Shown here in pieces: positions 43,747 through 53,871 of a DNA stretch of 64,000 bases (positions are counted from its first letter, which is position 1; every line of letters begins with the position of its first letter). The translations under genes were made by a program, and so were the position numbers. Origin of the DNA: Desulfoscipio sp. XC116 (GTDB lineage Bacteria > Bacillota > Desulfotomaculia > Desulfotomaculales > Desulfallaceae); NCBI RefSeq assembly GCF_039851975.1, contig NZ_CP156660.1, forward strand, positions 4,195,677 to 4,259,676, read 5' to 3'. Under the pieces are notes generated by a model. The model saw nothing but the letters and a program-made list of their open reading frames with translations. It was not told where the DNA came from and ran no database searches.

Positions 43747-45135
43747 TTATATTCTGCTGAGAATTTCCCTGGCGGCCATGATACCCGCTACCGAAGCCTG
43801 AGCCAGACCCCTGGTAACGCCGGCGCCATCGCCTGCCGCAAATAAGTTTTTAATCCGTGTTTCCAGCCCGTTGCTTAAGGCCAGCCGGGAAGAATAAAAC
43901 TTCACTTCCACGCCGTATAACAGTGTATAGCGAGAGTACACGCCGGGTGCAATAACGTCCAGTGCTTTAAGCATCTCCACAATGGCTACCAGGTGACGGT
44001 AAGGAAATACCAGACTAAGATCCCCCGGCGTAGCCTCTTTAAGGGTGGGCACCACCAAGCATTTTTTTATACGATCTACCGTAGACCGGTGTCCTTCCAA
44101 TAAATCACCCAATCGCTGTACGATAACACCACCGCCCAGCAAATTAGCCAAACTGGCCACATACTTGCCATAGGCAATGGGTTCCCGAAATGGTTCTGTG
44201 AAGGTTTTACTGACTAAAACGGCAAAGTTAGTGTTATCTGTTTTATTAAAGGCGTGACTATGCCCGTTCACCGTCACTAACCCATCGTTGTTTTCCATCA
44301 CCACTTCCCCGCCCGGGTTCATACAGAATGTACGTACCCGGTCATCAAAAGCCCGTGAATAATAAATCAGTTTGGATTCATAAAAAACCCTGGTCAGAGG
44401 TTCCATGACAGCGGCCGGTACTTCCACACGCACCCCGATATCGACGGGATTAACTCCGGTTTGCAATTCCAGCCGAAAGGCCTCCCGGGCCAGCCATTCA
44501 GCACCCTCCCGCCCCGGCGCCAATATTACATGATCACCGGTAATCTCTTCACCGCCATCAGTGCGAATACCTTTTACCATATGCCCGTCGGTAATAATTT
44601 GATCAACCGCCACCCGGGTGCGCACTTCAATACCCTTTTTAATTAAATGCCCGTACATATTTTGCAATATTTCTTTACAGCGCCCAGTGCCTAAGTGACG
44701 TATGGCCACCGGTATCAACTTCAAGTCGGCCATAGTAGCACGGTGCTGATATTCATGTATTTCATCCTGGTGTTCCAAACCATAAACATGGCCGGGGGCA
44801 CCAAACTGAAGATATATCCGGTCAATTTCCTTAATCATTTCGTTAAGCTTTTTTTCTCCCAGATATTGCTCCAAACTGCCGCCTATTTCCGATGAGAGGG
44901 TCAGCTTGCCGTCACTAAAGGCCCCGGCACCACCCCAACCACAAACTGTGGAACAAGGATTGCAATTAAAGCAACTCCCGCCCTTTTCCCGGGATGGACA
45001 TTTTCGCTGGTTGATATCCCGGCCTTTTTCTATTATTAATACTCGCAAACCTTCTCTTTTACCGGAAAGTTCAAGAGCGGCAAAAATACCAGCCGGACCG
45101 GCACCCACAATAATTACGTCGTAATGCTGCGTCAC
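43747..45135 (-). CDS. FAD-dependent dehydrogenase (COG2509-type)
   Basis: A 462-aa flavoprotein. N-terminal dinucleotide fold HYDVIIVGAGPAGIFAALEL; GWGGAGAFSDGKLTLSSEIG is the hallmark of this uncharacterised family; a Cys-rich motif CPSREKGGSCFNCNPCSTVC precedes it and might bind metal or a cluster. The C-terminal FAD closure is LFAAGDGAGVTRGLAQA. The start is GTG 45135 (AGGGGGT 7 nt upstream); the frame extends to 45183 without an RBS. Substrate unknown. Confidence 0.85.
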   Translation of the reverse strand: MTQHYDVIIVGAGPAGIFAALELSGKREGLRVLIIEKGRDINQRKCPSREKGGSCFNCNPCSTVCGWGGAGAFSDGKLTLSSEIGGSLEQYLGEKKLNEMIKEIDRIYLQFGAPGHVYGLEHQDEIHEYQHRATMADLKLIPVAIRHLGTGRCKEILQNMYGHLIKKGIEVRTRVAVDQIITDGHMVKGIRTDGGEEITGDHVILAPGREGAEWLAREAFRLELQTGVNPVDIGVRVEVPAAVMEPLTRVFYESKLIYYSRAFDDRVRTFCMNPGGEVVMENNDGLVTVNGHSHAFNKTDNTNFAVLVSKTFTEPFREPIAYGKYVASLANLLGGGVIVQRLGDLLEGHRSTVDRIKKCLVVPTLKEATPGDLSLVFPYRHLVAIVEMLKALDVIAPGVYSRYTLLYGVEVKFYSSRLALSNGLETRIKNLFAAGDGAGVTRGLAQASVAGIMAAREILSRI

Positions 45136-45311
45136 TGGGCAGACCCCCTGTTTTTCCTTTAAATATCTTGTGCACTTAAGCATAAAAATAACCCAAACGG
45201 GTGCTGTGTTTGAGTCAATTAATTATAAAGTATTATATATATATATACTAAGGCACAACAACAAAATACTATCAGATCGCAGTTTTTATGTCAAGATTAT
45301 TTACCATATTA

Positions 45312-46640
45312 TTACTCCTGGCTGCGCTTGGCCAGATTCATAAATTTGGTGTATTCCTTTAAAAAAGCAAGTTCCACCACCCCGGTGGGGCCATTTCTTT
45401 GTTTGGCTACTATTATATCGGCAATGCCTACTTTTTCTGTGTCGGGATTATAATATTCATCCCGGTATATAAACATTACTACATCAGCATCTTGTTCAAG
45501 ACTGCCGCTCTCACGTAAGTCGGACATGATAGGTTTTTTGTCCTGACGTTGTTCCACCGAGCGACTTAACTGGGCCAGTGCCATAATCGGCACACCCAAT
45601 TCTTTAGCTAGAGCCTTTAGTGAACGAGATATATTAGCAATTTCCTGCTGCCTGTTTTCAGTACGGCCACTGCCCTGCATTAACTGTAAATAATCTATTA
45701 CAATCAGGCCCAGTCCTTTTTCCATATGCAAGCGCCGGGCTTTGGCCCTTAACTGGCGCACCGTAAGTATACCGGAGTCATCAATAAAAATCGGCAGCTT
45801 GGCTATTTCCCGCGCTTTTTGGGTAAGCTTGCCCCAATCCTCATCGTGAATGAAGCCGGTGCGTATTTTATGCTGATCAACCATGGCCTCAGCGCAAAGC
45901 ATACGCTGCACCAGCTGTTCCTTGGACATTTCCATACTAAATACGGCCACCGGCATATTTATATTTTCTGCGGCATGATAAGCAATACACATACCAAAAC
46001 TGGTTTTACCCATCGAAGGGCGGCCGGCTACAATTACCAGATCACCCGGCTGTAACCCCTGGCAAATACGATCTAAATCTGCAAAACCTGTGGGCACCCC
46101 GCTTATCTCACCTTTATGTTTAGACAAATGCTCCAGGTGTTTAAAGGTGTCCATCAATATATCCTTGATTTCGGTAAAAAGTGCCGAGGTACGCCGCGAG
46201 CCCAGCTCCATCAGCATTTTTTCGGCTTCTTCCATCAACCTTTCCGCATCTTCACTGCCTTCATAGCCCATACCGGCAATGCGGGTGGCCAAGTTGATTA
46301 AATTGCGCAGCAATGCCTTCTCTTCTATAATGCGAGCGTAGTGTTCGGCATTGGCGGCAGTAGGAGAAATATTACTTAGAGTAGCCACATAAGTGGTACC
46401 GCCGACCTTTTCCAAGGCACCGGTACGGCGCAGCTGGTCAGTGACTGTCACCAGGTCGACGGCATGTCCGTTTTCCTCTAAATCAAGGACAGTTTTAAAA
46501 ATAACCTTGTGCGCTTCCATATAAAAATCTTCCGGCTGCAGAAAGCGCGTAACAATTGCAATGGCACTGTTGTCCAAAAACAGCGCACCCAATACCGATT
46601 GCTCGGCATCTATATTATGGGGGGGTACTTTTTCCCACAT
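45312..46640 (-). CDS. dnaB: Replicative DNA helicase DnaB
   Basis: Hexameric 5'-3' fork helicase (442 aa; called DnaC in Bacillus). N-terminal domain PPHNIDAEQSVLGALFLDNS; RecA fold with Walker A VAGRPSMGKTSFG (about 206), VFSMEMSKEQLVQRML and VIDYLQLM. It lies 24 bp downstream of lonB and follows rplI, the usual Firmicute order near the origin. No intein was seen. Confidence 0.97.
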   Translation of the reverse strand: MWEKVPPHNIDAEQSVLGALFLDNSAIAIVTRFLQPEDFYMEAHKVIFKTVLDLEENGHAVDLVTVTDQLRRTGALEKVGGTTYVATLSNISPTAANAEHYARIIEEKALLRNLINLATRIAGMGYEGSEDAERLMEEAEKMLMELGSRRTSALFTEIKDILMDTFKHLEHLSKHKGEISGVPTGFADLDRICQGLQPGDLVIVAGRPSMGKTSFGMCIAYHAAENINMPVAVFSMEMSKEQLVQRMLCAEAMVDQHKIRTGFIHDEDWGKLTQKAREIAKLPIFIDDSGILTVRQLRAKARRLHMEKGLGLIVIDYLQLMQGSGRTENRQQEIANISRSLKALAKELGVPIMALAQLSRSVEQRQDKKPIMSDLRESGSLEQDADVVMFIYRDEYYNPDTEKVGIADIIVAKQRNGPTGVVELAFLKEYTKFMNLAKRSQE

Positions 46641-46664
46641 AGCATCATCACCTATAATCGCTAA

Positions 46665-48608
46665 TCAATTAGCCATTTTATTACCTATAGAAAATACTTC
46701 AGTAATAATTTCTTCCAATGTTTGCACGGTTACAACCTTAACCCCCCTGACATCTGCAGGTATATCCTTTTCATTCTCCTTGGGTATAAATACGGTATCT
46801 ATACCACATTGCTTGGCACCGTAAATTTTTTCCGGCACCCCGCCAACAGCCCTGATCATACCCTGTATGGAAAGCTCTCCGGTAACGGCAATATTCTGAG
46901 GAATAGGTAGATTTTCCAATGCGCTATAAATCGCCAGCGATATGGCCACACCGGCCGAAGGACCGTCAATGCGCCCGCCGCCAACCACATTAACATGCAC
47001 ATCGTAATCATATAAATCATGACCGGTTAATTTACGCAGTACGGAAGCTGCGTTAAATACAGAGTCCTTGGCCATACTGCCTGCTGTTTCATTAAAGCGG
47101 ATTACCCCGCCCTCTTTACGCCGGGCCGAAAAAGCAACTGCCTCAATTTCCAGGGCAGAGCCGATAAACCCGGCTACACCAAGACCGAAAATCCTGCCTA
47201 CTTCTTGTTTGTTATTAGCCCGCCGAATTACATATGGCGTCAAGCGGCTCACTTGAATTACCTCGTAAACATCGGATTTTTTGATAACCGGGTTTGGTTC
47301 GCCGTGCGACCTGTGATCGTCCAGCGACCTGTGACAGGCCAGCGCGTAAGCATCGGCCAATATATTTACCGCCTTGCGGCCTTCAATGGTATACTCGGCA
47401 ATAATATCGGCCACTTTTTCCTCCATAGCCACATTTAATTTCTGAGAGGCCTGCTCTATTATTTTATGAATATCGGCAGGAGTTAACGGTTCAAAAAATA
47501 TTTCTGCGCAACGGCTGCGAATGGCCGGGTTAATTTCCTCCGGCTCCCGGGTCGTGGCGCCAATAAGAATGAAATCTGCAGGAGCTCCCTCTTCAAATAG
47601 TTTTTTAACATATTTAGGAACATTGTTATCCGAAGGATCATAATAAGAGGATTCAAAGAATACCCTTTTATCCTCCAATACCTTTAAGAGTTTATTTTGT
47701 AAAATTAAATCTAATTCGCCTATTTCATCAATAAACAACACGCCACCGTGGGCATCCGTTACCAAACCGGGTTTAGGCTCGGGCACGCCACTGTCGGCCA
47801 AATCACGCCGGGCCCCCTGATAAATAGGATCATGCACCGAACCCAAAAGCGGATTGGTCACCTCTCGCGGGTCCCAGCGCAGCGTTGTCCCATTCACCTC
47901 CACAAAGGAAGCATCCTGTTCAAAAGGACTATGTTCGACCCCTCGGGCCACCGCCAGAGCTAACCTGGCCGCAGTTGTTTTACCCACGCCCGGCGGCCCG
48001 TAAAGCAATATATGCTGAGGAAAAGGCGAGGCCAATTTAGACAGTAAAGCCCGAACCGGACCCTCCTGACCCACAACTTCATCAAAATTGGAAGGTCGCA
48101 GTACATCCAACGCAGAGCGTACCAAATGTTTCTGCTCCAGTTTTTCCAACACAGCAAATTTTTTCAATGTTTGGGCATTTTCCGGTCCGGCATTTTCTTT
48201 AATGATTTGCATCTTAATTTCGCGTACATATTCCTCGTGCCGTTGCTGCAACCGTTCGTTAATCTTTTTTTCCAATTCATCTTCTAAAGTACGCCGGGCT
48301 ATTATATCTGCAATTTCATTTTCTATTTCATCAAGTATACCAGGTATATCATCCAATTCCGGTACGGTCTCGAAAGTAGGGTCTTCAAAGACAAGTTTCT
48401 GTAAGGCCAGCACCCGTTCAGGCAAAAAATCAGAGCGCATCATTTGCAGCACGTTTAATTTTCCGGCCCGCAGCACAATTTTATCGGAGCCATACAGCTC
48501 GGTTAACAGATTATATAAGGAATTAACCTGCCGCCGCAATTGTTCCTGTTCCCTGAACTTGGTACTTAATTCATTCTTACCTTTAAACTTTTCCAGAATA
48601 CTTTTCAT
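46665..48608 (-). CDS. lonB: Lon family protease LonB
   Basis: ATP-dependent serine protease (about 647 aa). N-terminal coiled-coil region (about 1-150, charged); AAA+ Walker A LLYGPPGVGKTTAARLALA and Walker B GVLFIDEIGELD; C-terminal protease domain with Ser in DGPSAGVAISLAIYSAL and Lys in GGVPEKIYGAKQCG. The layout fits sporulation-associated LonB. ATG 48608 is favoured by GGGAGATTTG upstream; a TTG at 48617 is too near the RBS. Confidence 0.93.
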   Translation of the reverse strand: MKSILEKFKGKNELSTKFREQEQLRRQVNSLYNLLTELYGSDKIVLRAGKLNVLQMMRSDFLPERVLALQKLVFEDPTFETVPELDDIPGILDEIENEIADIIARRTLEDELEKKINERLQQRHEEYVREIKMQIIKENAGPENAQTLKKFAVLEKLEQKHLVRSALDVLRPSNFDEVVGQEGPVRALLSKLASPFPQHILLYGPPGVGKTTAARLALAVARGVEHSPFEQDASFVEVNGTTLRWDPREVTNPLLGSVHDPIYQGARRDLADSGVPEPKPGLVTDAHGGVLFIDEIGELDLILQNKLLKVLEDKRVFFESSYYDPSDNNVPKYVKKLFEEGAPADFILIGATTREPEEINPAIRSRCAEIFFEPLTPADIHKIIEQASQKLNVAMEEKVADIIAEYTIEGRKAVNILADAYALACHRSLDDHRSHGEPNPVIKKSDVYEVIQVSRLTPYVIRRANNKQEVGRIFGLGVAGFIGSALEIEAVAFSARRKEGGVIRFNETAGSMAKDSVFNAASVLRKLTGHDLYDYDVHVNVVGGGRIDGPSAGVAISLAIYSALENLPIPQNIAVTGELSIQGMIRAVGGVPEKIYGAKQCGIDTVFIPKENEKDIPADVRGVKVVTVQTLEEIITEVFSIGNKMAN

Positions 48609-48643
48609 TGCTGTCAAATCTCCCTTATTGTCAAGTGTCTAGC

Positions 48644-49090
48644 CTACTCCGGAACCACTTCCACATTTATTTGCACCTGTACCGCCGGGTGCAATTTTAT
48701 AGTAACGGCATATTCGCCCAGTGCTTTAATAGGGGCTTTCAACACAATTTTTTTCTTGTCCACTGACAGCCCGTGTTTATTGCTTAAAAATTCGGCTATA
48801 TCTTTATTATTAATAGCACCAAATAATTTACCGGCATCACCTACTCTGGTTTGCATAACCAGTTTCAAACCTTCCAACTGCCGGGCCAAAGTCCGGGCCT
48901 GCTCTTCTATTTTTTTTCTTTGTTCAGCCCGCACCTGGTTTTGTTTTTCCAAATCCTTTAATTTCCCTTTAGACGCTTCCATCGCTAAACCTTTGGGAAG
49001 TAAAAAGTTTCTGGCATAACCTTCGGCAACTTTAATCACTTGTCCCTTTTGGCCCAGCTTTTTAACATCCTCCAAAAGAATTACTTGCAT
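48644..49090 (-). CDS. rplI: 50S ribosomal protein L9
   Basis: bL9 (148 aa). MQVILLEDVKKLGQKGQVIK then VAEGYARNFLLPKGLA is the canonical N-terminus, with a long connecting helix and a C-terminal domain ending VQVQINVEVVPE. ATG 49090 is the family start; the frame extends to a TTG at 49099. It directly follows the YybS-like gene. Confidence 0.97.
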   Translation of the reverse strand: MQVILLEDVKKLGQKGQVIKVAEGYARNFLLPKGLAMEASKGKLKDLEKQNQVRAEQRKKIEEQARTLARQLEGLKLVMQTRVGDAGKLFGAINNKDIAEFLSNKHGLSVDKKKIVLKAPIKALGEYAVTIKLHPAVQVQINVEVVPE

Positions 49091-49099
49091 AGTACTCAA

Positions 49100-50080
49100 T
49101 CACTCCCCCTTATTTCCATTATCCTCTTTGCGCTGAGGGCGTAAATTTACCACAGGATCTATTACACCGACAGTCAGCGCCACCAGCGCGGTAAAAGGGA
49201 AATATAACAGCAAAACAGCCATTATAATAAATTTAACCACCCTGGAAACCTTCCATAGCTGTATATAATACATTATTACAGCTATTCCCAGCATAAAAAA
49301 AATAAAGGCTGCAATATATAATATATTTTTACCCGTTACCTCCACCAATGGCCAAGATAATTCATCGCCCCCCAGAGTCAGAGCCAGGCCAATAATAATC
49401 AGCCAAATTGAATACCAGGGTAGCCGCCACTGTGAAAAACGGAAATTATCCGGCCTGGCAAAACCCAGATTACGCATCAAATGTCGGGCAATAAAATATG
49501 TGAACATCGTCATAATAATATTCCATACAGCCACACTACCGGGCAAAAAAGTTTTTACAAGATAAACAATTTGATCGGTAAGTGTTAAATATTGCTGTCT
49601 ATCTGCTTCATCCAGCAAACCATTTTGCTTATATATCTGTGCCATTTGTTCCATAGTGGCCCGAAACTCATCGGTCACCTGAGATATACCGACACCATTT
49701 AGTATAAAACTAAACAGTAAATTAACAGCTGCTATTAACAGCGCCCAAAAAAAGAGCACAGACATACTTTTATCCACAGCAACCTTATTTTTTAACATTA
49801 AACCGATTAAAATACCCAGCGGAGCAAACTGTAAAACCAATAAACAGGCCGACTTTATATGCGCAAATGAAACCATCAACATAAATATAGTTAGAATCAC
49901 AGCCAGTAAGCCATATAATAGATTTCGCTTTAAAATTAAATACACCAACGGCAAAGGTAACAGCAACATAGTAATATAAAACAACGGTGCAATATAAAGG
50001 CCCAGCAATCCCAATAAAGCCATAATGGTGGCCGCGAAAATTAATTCTATTGCACCTGGATATTTCTCCATCGGATGCAA
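49100..50080 (-). CDS. YybS-like DUF2232 membrane protein
   Basis: A 326-aa polytopic protein with about eight hydrophobic segments (e.g. ELIFAATIMALLGLLGLYIA, YGLLAVILTIFMLMV, VLFFWALLIAAVNLLFSF, WYSIWLIIIGLALTL, AAFIFFMLGIAVIMYY). In Firmicutes yybS sits between rpsR/ssb/rpsF and rplI/dnaB, exactly as here. Function unknown. The start may be ATG 50071 rather than 50080. Confidence 0.85.
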   Translation of the reverse strand: MHPMEKYPGAIELIFAATIMALLGLLGLYIAPLFYITMLLLPLPLVYLILKRNLLYGLLAVILTIFMLMVSFAHIKSACLLVLQFAPLGILIGLMLKNKVAVDKSMSVLFFWALLIAAVNLLFSFILNGVGISQVTDEFRATMEQMAQIYKQNGLLDEADRQQYLTLTDQIVYLVKTFLPGSVAVWNIIMTMFTYFIARHLMRNLGFARPDNFRFSQWRLPWYSIWLIIIGLALTLGGDELSWPLVEVTGKNILYIAAFIFFMLGIAVIMYYIQLWKVSRVVKFIIMAVLLLYFPFTALVALTVGVIDPVVNLRPQRKEDNGNKGE

Positions 50081-50218
50081 AAAACCACCCCAAATTTATT
50101 TAATCCAGCTTACTTCATAACTAATAGTAGTTCTGCATGCATATAGTTTTTCCTTCACTGCGGCATACATGTATGCATTGTTATTTGTTGTTCAACATAC
50201 CAAGTGTTAAAAATAAAG

Positions 50219-50244
50219 CAAGGGGAACTAATATGTTCCCCTTG
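50219..50244 (-). terminator. Terminator of rpsF-ssb-rpsR
   Basis: CAAGGGGAACATATTAGTTC-CCCTTG then CTTTATTTTT on the minus strand, 19 bp after the rpsR stop. Confidence 0.85.
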
Positions 50245-50262
50245 TAATCATGATAAATATAA

Positions 50263-50493
50263 TTACTCTGCTGTAAATGGCAACAATGCTATATTTCTGG
50301 CTCTTTTCACCGCCAAAGTCAGCATACGCTGATGACGAGCGCAATTGCCCGAAATACGGCGGGGCAAAATTTTACCCCTTTCAGTAATATATTTTTTCAA
50401 ACGCGGCACGTCTTTATAATCAACACTTTCCATTTTGTCGACGCAAAAACTACAAATACGTTTTTTGCCCCGACGTCCACGTTCACGCCTCAT
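50263..50493 (-). CDS. rpsR: 30S ribosomal protein S18
   Basis: bS18 (76 aa). [40 protein letters not shown] and [28 protein letters not shown] are canonical. CSFC with the later Cys would make a zinc-binding (C+) form. RBS TTAGGAGGG before ATG 50493, 11 bp after ssb. Confidence 0.97.
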   Translation of the reverse strand: MRRERGRRGKKRICSFCVDKMESVDYKDVPRLKKYITERGKILPRRISGNCARHQRMLTLAVKRARNIALLPFTAE

Positions 50494-50504
50494 TTACTTC
50501 CCTC

Positions 50505-50927
50505 CTAAAACGGTATATCCTCCTCATTAAAACTGATCTCACTGGCAAAATGCTCACCTTCAGCGGTTTTATTCCCATCAGCAACCGGCCCGCGAGCATC
50601 TTTGCCCGAATCCAGAAAACGCACATCACTCGCCACTACCTCGACTACTTTACGGCGTGTACCCTGTTTATCTTCATATGAACGTGATTGCAATCTTCCT
50701 TCCACCGCTACCAAGCGTCCCTTGCCCAGATAATTTGCACAGGTTTCGGCCAGTTTTTGCCACACAACAATATCTATAAAAGTAGTTTCATCCGCCTTTT
50801 CACCCTGCCGATTGGTATATTGACGATTCATAGCCAATGCAAAGCTTGCTACCTGCATTCCATTGGGTGTATAGCGTAATTCGGGATCCCGGGTTAGTCT
50901 GCCGATCAGTATAACCTTGTTTAACAT
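50505..50927 (-). CDS. ssb: Single-stranded DNA-binding protein
   Basis: OB-fold SSB (140 aa). MLNKVILIGRLTRDPELRYT, FIDIVVWQKLAETCANYLGK-GRLVAVEG and the acidic C-terminal tip EEDIPF that recruits partner proteins. Middle gene of rpsF-ssb-rpsR. Confidence 0.97.
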   Translation of the reverse strand: MLNKVILIGRLTRDPELRYTPNGMQVASFALAMNRQYTNRQGEKADETTFIDIVVWQKLAETCANYLGKGRLVAVEGRLQSRSYEDKQGTRRKVVEVVASDVRFLDSGKDARGPVADGNKTAEGEHFASEISFNEEDIPF

Positions 50928-50967
50928 TTAAATCACCGCCTGGCGTGCTTTAAATCTCTTATAATTT

Positions 50968-51258
50968 TTATTTTTCATCCTCACGAACAATCATATGACG
51001 CAGTATATTTTCGGTAATTTTTAATACTCTGTCAAGTTCGGCGGCAACTGCCGCATCGCCCTTAAAATTCATTATCACGTAAAGACCTTCGCGACAATCT
51101 TTAATTTCATAGGCCAGTCTGCGCTTACCCCACTTTTCAAGTTTGATTATTTCGGCGCCGTTTGTTTCCGCAATACCTCTAACTTTACCGATTAAGGCAT
51201 CGGTAACCTCTTCATCCAGGTCTGTCCTAACTATAAACACCAACTCATATTGACGCAC
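50968..51258 (-). CDS. rpsF: 30S ribosomal protein S6
   Basis: bS6 (96 aa). RQYELVFIVRTDLDEEVTDA, KWGKRRLAYEIKDCREGLYV and NILRHMIVREDEK. The start is GTG 51258 after GGGAGGAGGTG; the frame extends to 51294 but would include the RBS. First gene of rpsF-ssb-rpsR. Confidence 0.96.
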   Translation of the reverse strand: MRQYELVFIVRTDLDEEVTDALIGKVRGIAETNGAEIIKLEKWGKRRLAYEIKDCREGLYVIMNFKGDAAVAAELDRVLKITENILRHMIVREDEK

Positions 51259-51474
51259 GATATTCACCTCCTCCCTGTGGACATAAGGCCCCACTGTAAC
51301 ATTGGCAAAATATAAACTGCCACGAATGCGCTAAAATCATCGCCGGCAGATATACCTCTGCAGTGGAGCAGGGTAGGTCCATAGAATAAATTTTATTGCC
51401 AAATTTGGCTATAAAATTATAGCATAAATAATTAAATAGAGCAAGCCATATTAAATTGCAGTTGCTCGTACATA

Positions 51475-51684
51475 CTAATCATTAGCATTATCATCGGTAT
51501 TTGAATAAATTATTTTTTTAACACTTTTTTCAAATTTGGGACGGGGGAGCATCAGCACGCGACCACATTTATTACACCTAATACGAAAATCAACTCCCGT
51601 CCGCATAACCTCCCACTCGTCACCGCCGCAAGGATGCGGTTTGCGAGTTTTTACTATATCTCCCACATTATATTTAATCAGCAT
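51475..51684 (-). CDS. DUF951 family protein
   Basis: A 69-aa protein. KYNVGDIVKTRKPHPCGGDE then WEVMRTGVDFRIRCNKCGRV and MLPRPKFEKSVKKI matches the small DUF951 family of Firmicutes. Cys in HPCGG and CNKCGR could bind zinc. Commonly found near rpsF and the origin. Function unknown. Confidence 0.9.
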   Translation of the reverse strand: MLIKYNVGDIVKTRKPHPCGGDEWEVMRTGVDFRIRCNKCGRVLMLPRPKFEKSVKKIIYSNTDDNAND

Positions 51685-51712
51685 AGCTTACCACCTAGCT
51701 TGAAAAATATTT

Positions 51713-53110
51713 TTATAAATCCAAAAACGCCTTGTATCCCTTGTACATCATGTAAATATCGGCTTTATGGCTGATTTCGAATGGCGAATGCATGCCCAGC
51801 AGAGCTATACCGCAATCAACAACATCCATGCCGTAATTAGCCAGCATATAAGCTATAGTACCGCCGCCTCCCTGGTCTACCTTACCTAATTCACCTGTTT
51901 GCCAGATTATATGGTGATCATTAAAAATTTTTCTAACCCGGGCCATAAATTCCGCATGAGCATCATTTGCACCTTTTTTACCACCGGAACCGGTATACTT
52001 GGTAACTACCGGGCCACAACCCAAACGGGCGGCATTGTTTTTCTCCATAACATCCTCAAAACCAGGATCAACCGCCGCGTTGACATCGGCCGACAATGCC
52101 CGCGAAAATCTCATCGTCCGGCGCAACATTAAATCATTATATTGACCAGTCGTTTTATTCAATAATTCAGCCATAAAATTAGCAAAAAAATTAGATTGCA
52201 TTCCGGTATTACCAACGCTGCCTATTTCCTCCTTATCAGCGAAAATACCCACAGATGTATTAATAGGCCTGTTAATTCCGATCATTGCCATTAATAAACC
52301 ATACGCGCAAACCCGGTCATCCTGACCGTAAGCACCAACCAGAGATCGATCCAGCCCCACGTCCCTGGGTGATATTGCCGGCACCAACTCCAATTCAGCG
52401 CTTATAAAATCTTCCTCGATAATACCGTATTGTCTATTTAATATACCTAATATCGATTCCTTGACCCTTTCCTTTATATCATTATTTTCTATAGGTAAAC
52501 TACCGCATAGAGCATTTAAACTCTCACCAGGAAAGGCTTCCGTTACCTTTTTATCCATCTGCTCCTTGGCAAGGTGAGGTAATATATCTGTAATTGTAAA
52601 TACCGGGTCGCCATCGTCTTCACCCAAACAGATATCTATCTTAGAACCATCGTTCCTTATAACTACCCCATGTAGCGCTAAAGGTAATGACAGCCATTGA
52701 TATTTTTTTATGCCGCCATAATAGTGACTTTTTAGCAATGCTAAACCGCTGTGTTCATATAGCGGGTGTACCTTTAAATCCAAACGGGGACTATCCACAT
52801 GGGCTCCTATGATATTGACTCCTTCATCAAGAGGCCGCTCACCAATAATAGCCATTATCAAAGCCTTTCCCTTTATTACCTGATATACGCGATCACCTGA
52901 TTTTAACGGACTCAATACTTTTTCGACGGGTTTATAACCATTATTTTCCGCAATCTCCCTGGTTAAGATTACTGTCTCCCGCTCAGTTTTAGCTCGCTTC
53001 ATATATCGCTTAAAATCTTCCCCCATATGAAGCATAGCCTCTCTTTCATGGCTTATTAGATGTTCCCAAACAATTCTTCTGCTGTATGCAAACTGATTTT
53101 TTTCGGCCAC
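51713..53110 (-). CDS. M18-family aminopeptidase
   Basis: Zinc aminopeptidase (about 465 aa) of the M18 family. Metal-binding and catalytic blocks: GAHVDSPRLDLKVHP (His/Asp ligands, about 104), DKEEIGSVGNTGMQSNF (about 290), VNAAVDPGFED, and C-terminal LLGMHSPFEISHKADIYMMY. The start is ambiguous: GTG 53110 has GGGAGG 6 nt upstream, ATG 53116 abuts the RBS. A cytoplasmic peptidase, here the last gene after a CvpA-like gene. Confidence 0.9.
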   Translation of the reverse strand: MAEKNQFAYSRRIVWEHLISHEREAMLHMGEDFKRYMKRAKTERETVILTREIAENNGYKPVEKVLSPLKSGDRVYQVIKGKALIMAIIGERPLDEGVNIIGAHVDSPRLDLKVHPLYEHSGLALLKSHYYGGIKKYQWLSLPLALHGVVIRNDGSKIDICLGEDDGDPVFTITDILPHLAKEQMDKKVTEAFPGESLNALCGSLPIENNDIKERVKESILGILNRQYGIIEEDFISAELELVPAISPRDVGLDRSLVGAYGQDDRVCAYGLLMAMIGINRPINTSVGIFADKEEIGSVGNTGMQSNFFANFMAELLNKTTGQYNDLMLRRTMRFSRALSADVNAAVDPGFEDVMEKNNAARLGCGPVVTKYTGSGGKKGANDAHAEFMARVRKIFNDHHIIWQTGELGKVDQGGGGTIAYMLANYGMDVVDCGIALLGMHSPFEISHKADIYMMYKGYKAFLDL

Positions 53111-53143
53111 AAGCATCCTCCCAACGCGTTTTTGATATATCTA

Positions 53144-53857
53144 TTATAGCCTGCTTATATTTTTACATCCATTTAATACTGATAAGCCACCTGAGGATTG
53201 CCATAGGGAAAAATGTATATTCAATATATTCAATAACTGATAGGCGTATGAAATAACCAATGAACTTGCCGCAGCCCGGCTAATAAAACCTGCTTTTTCC
53301 TGGCTCGTTATAACCCCGGCAGCTAATACAGGTTCTATAAGCAGTGCTACAATAAGAACTATTATTACACCTCGCACCAAACCTAAAAGCAATCCGCCAA
53401 GATGATCTAACGGGCTAAGAAAAGTATGGGCAACCGCACCGGAGAAAAATCGCATAATCATTCTAACTATCAGCGCCACGACCAGCAACAAAACGATAAA
53501 GGATAAGAACTCCAGTAATGTTACAGCTATTTGATGGGCAATAGTACTTAAGCCTTCCGATATCAACTGGCTATTGCTATAAGGTATATTTTGCCCGAAT
53601 TTATCGATGCTAAATTTATCGGCTATTTCTTGTAATAAAGAATGGGAAAATCGATTAACTAAGAACTCAGCTATATTATCGCCCCATCCCCACTGTTTAT
53701 CAAGATAAGCCGCCAGTGGGCGGTAACCCGTAAAAGCCACAGCAATACCTAAAATTAAACCTATGATCCTGGCCACTCCTGCGAAAAATCCGCCACTTAA
53801 ACCCCTAAGAGCAGAAAATGCTATGATTACAATTAACACCCAGTCCAACCAATTCAT
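53144..53857 (-). CDS. CvpA-family membrane protein
   Basis: A 237-aa protein. NWLDWVLIVIIAFSALRGLS-GGFFAGVARIIGLILGIAVA is the typical CvpA N-terminus (two helices), with two more helices later (VTLLEFLSFIVLLLVVALIV, GLLLGLVRGVIIVLIVALLI). The C-terminal extension is longer than in colicin V production protein itself. Function unclear in this phylum. Confidence 0.85.
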   Translation of the reverse strand: MNWLDWVLIVIIAFSALRGLSGGFFAGVARIIGLILGIAVAFTGYRPLAAYLDKQWGWGDNIAEFLVNRFSHSLLQEIADKFSIDKFGQNIPYSNSQLISEGLSTIAHQIAVTLLEFLSFIVLLLVVALIVRMIMRFFSGAVAHTFLSPLDHLGGLLLGLVRGVIIVLIVALLIEPVLAAGVITSQEKAGFISRAAASSLVISYAYQLLNILNIHFSLWQSSGGLSVLNGCKNISRL

Positions 53858-53871
53858 TTTTTATCCCTCCG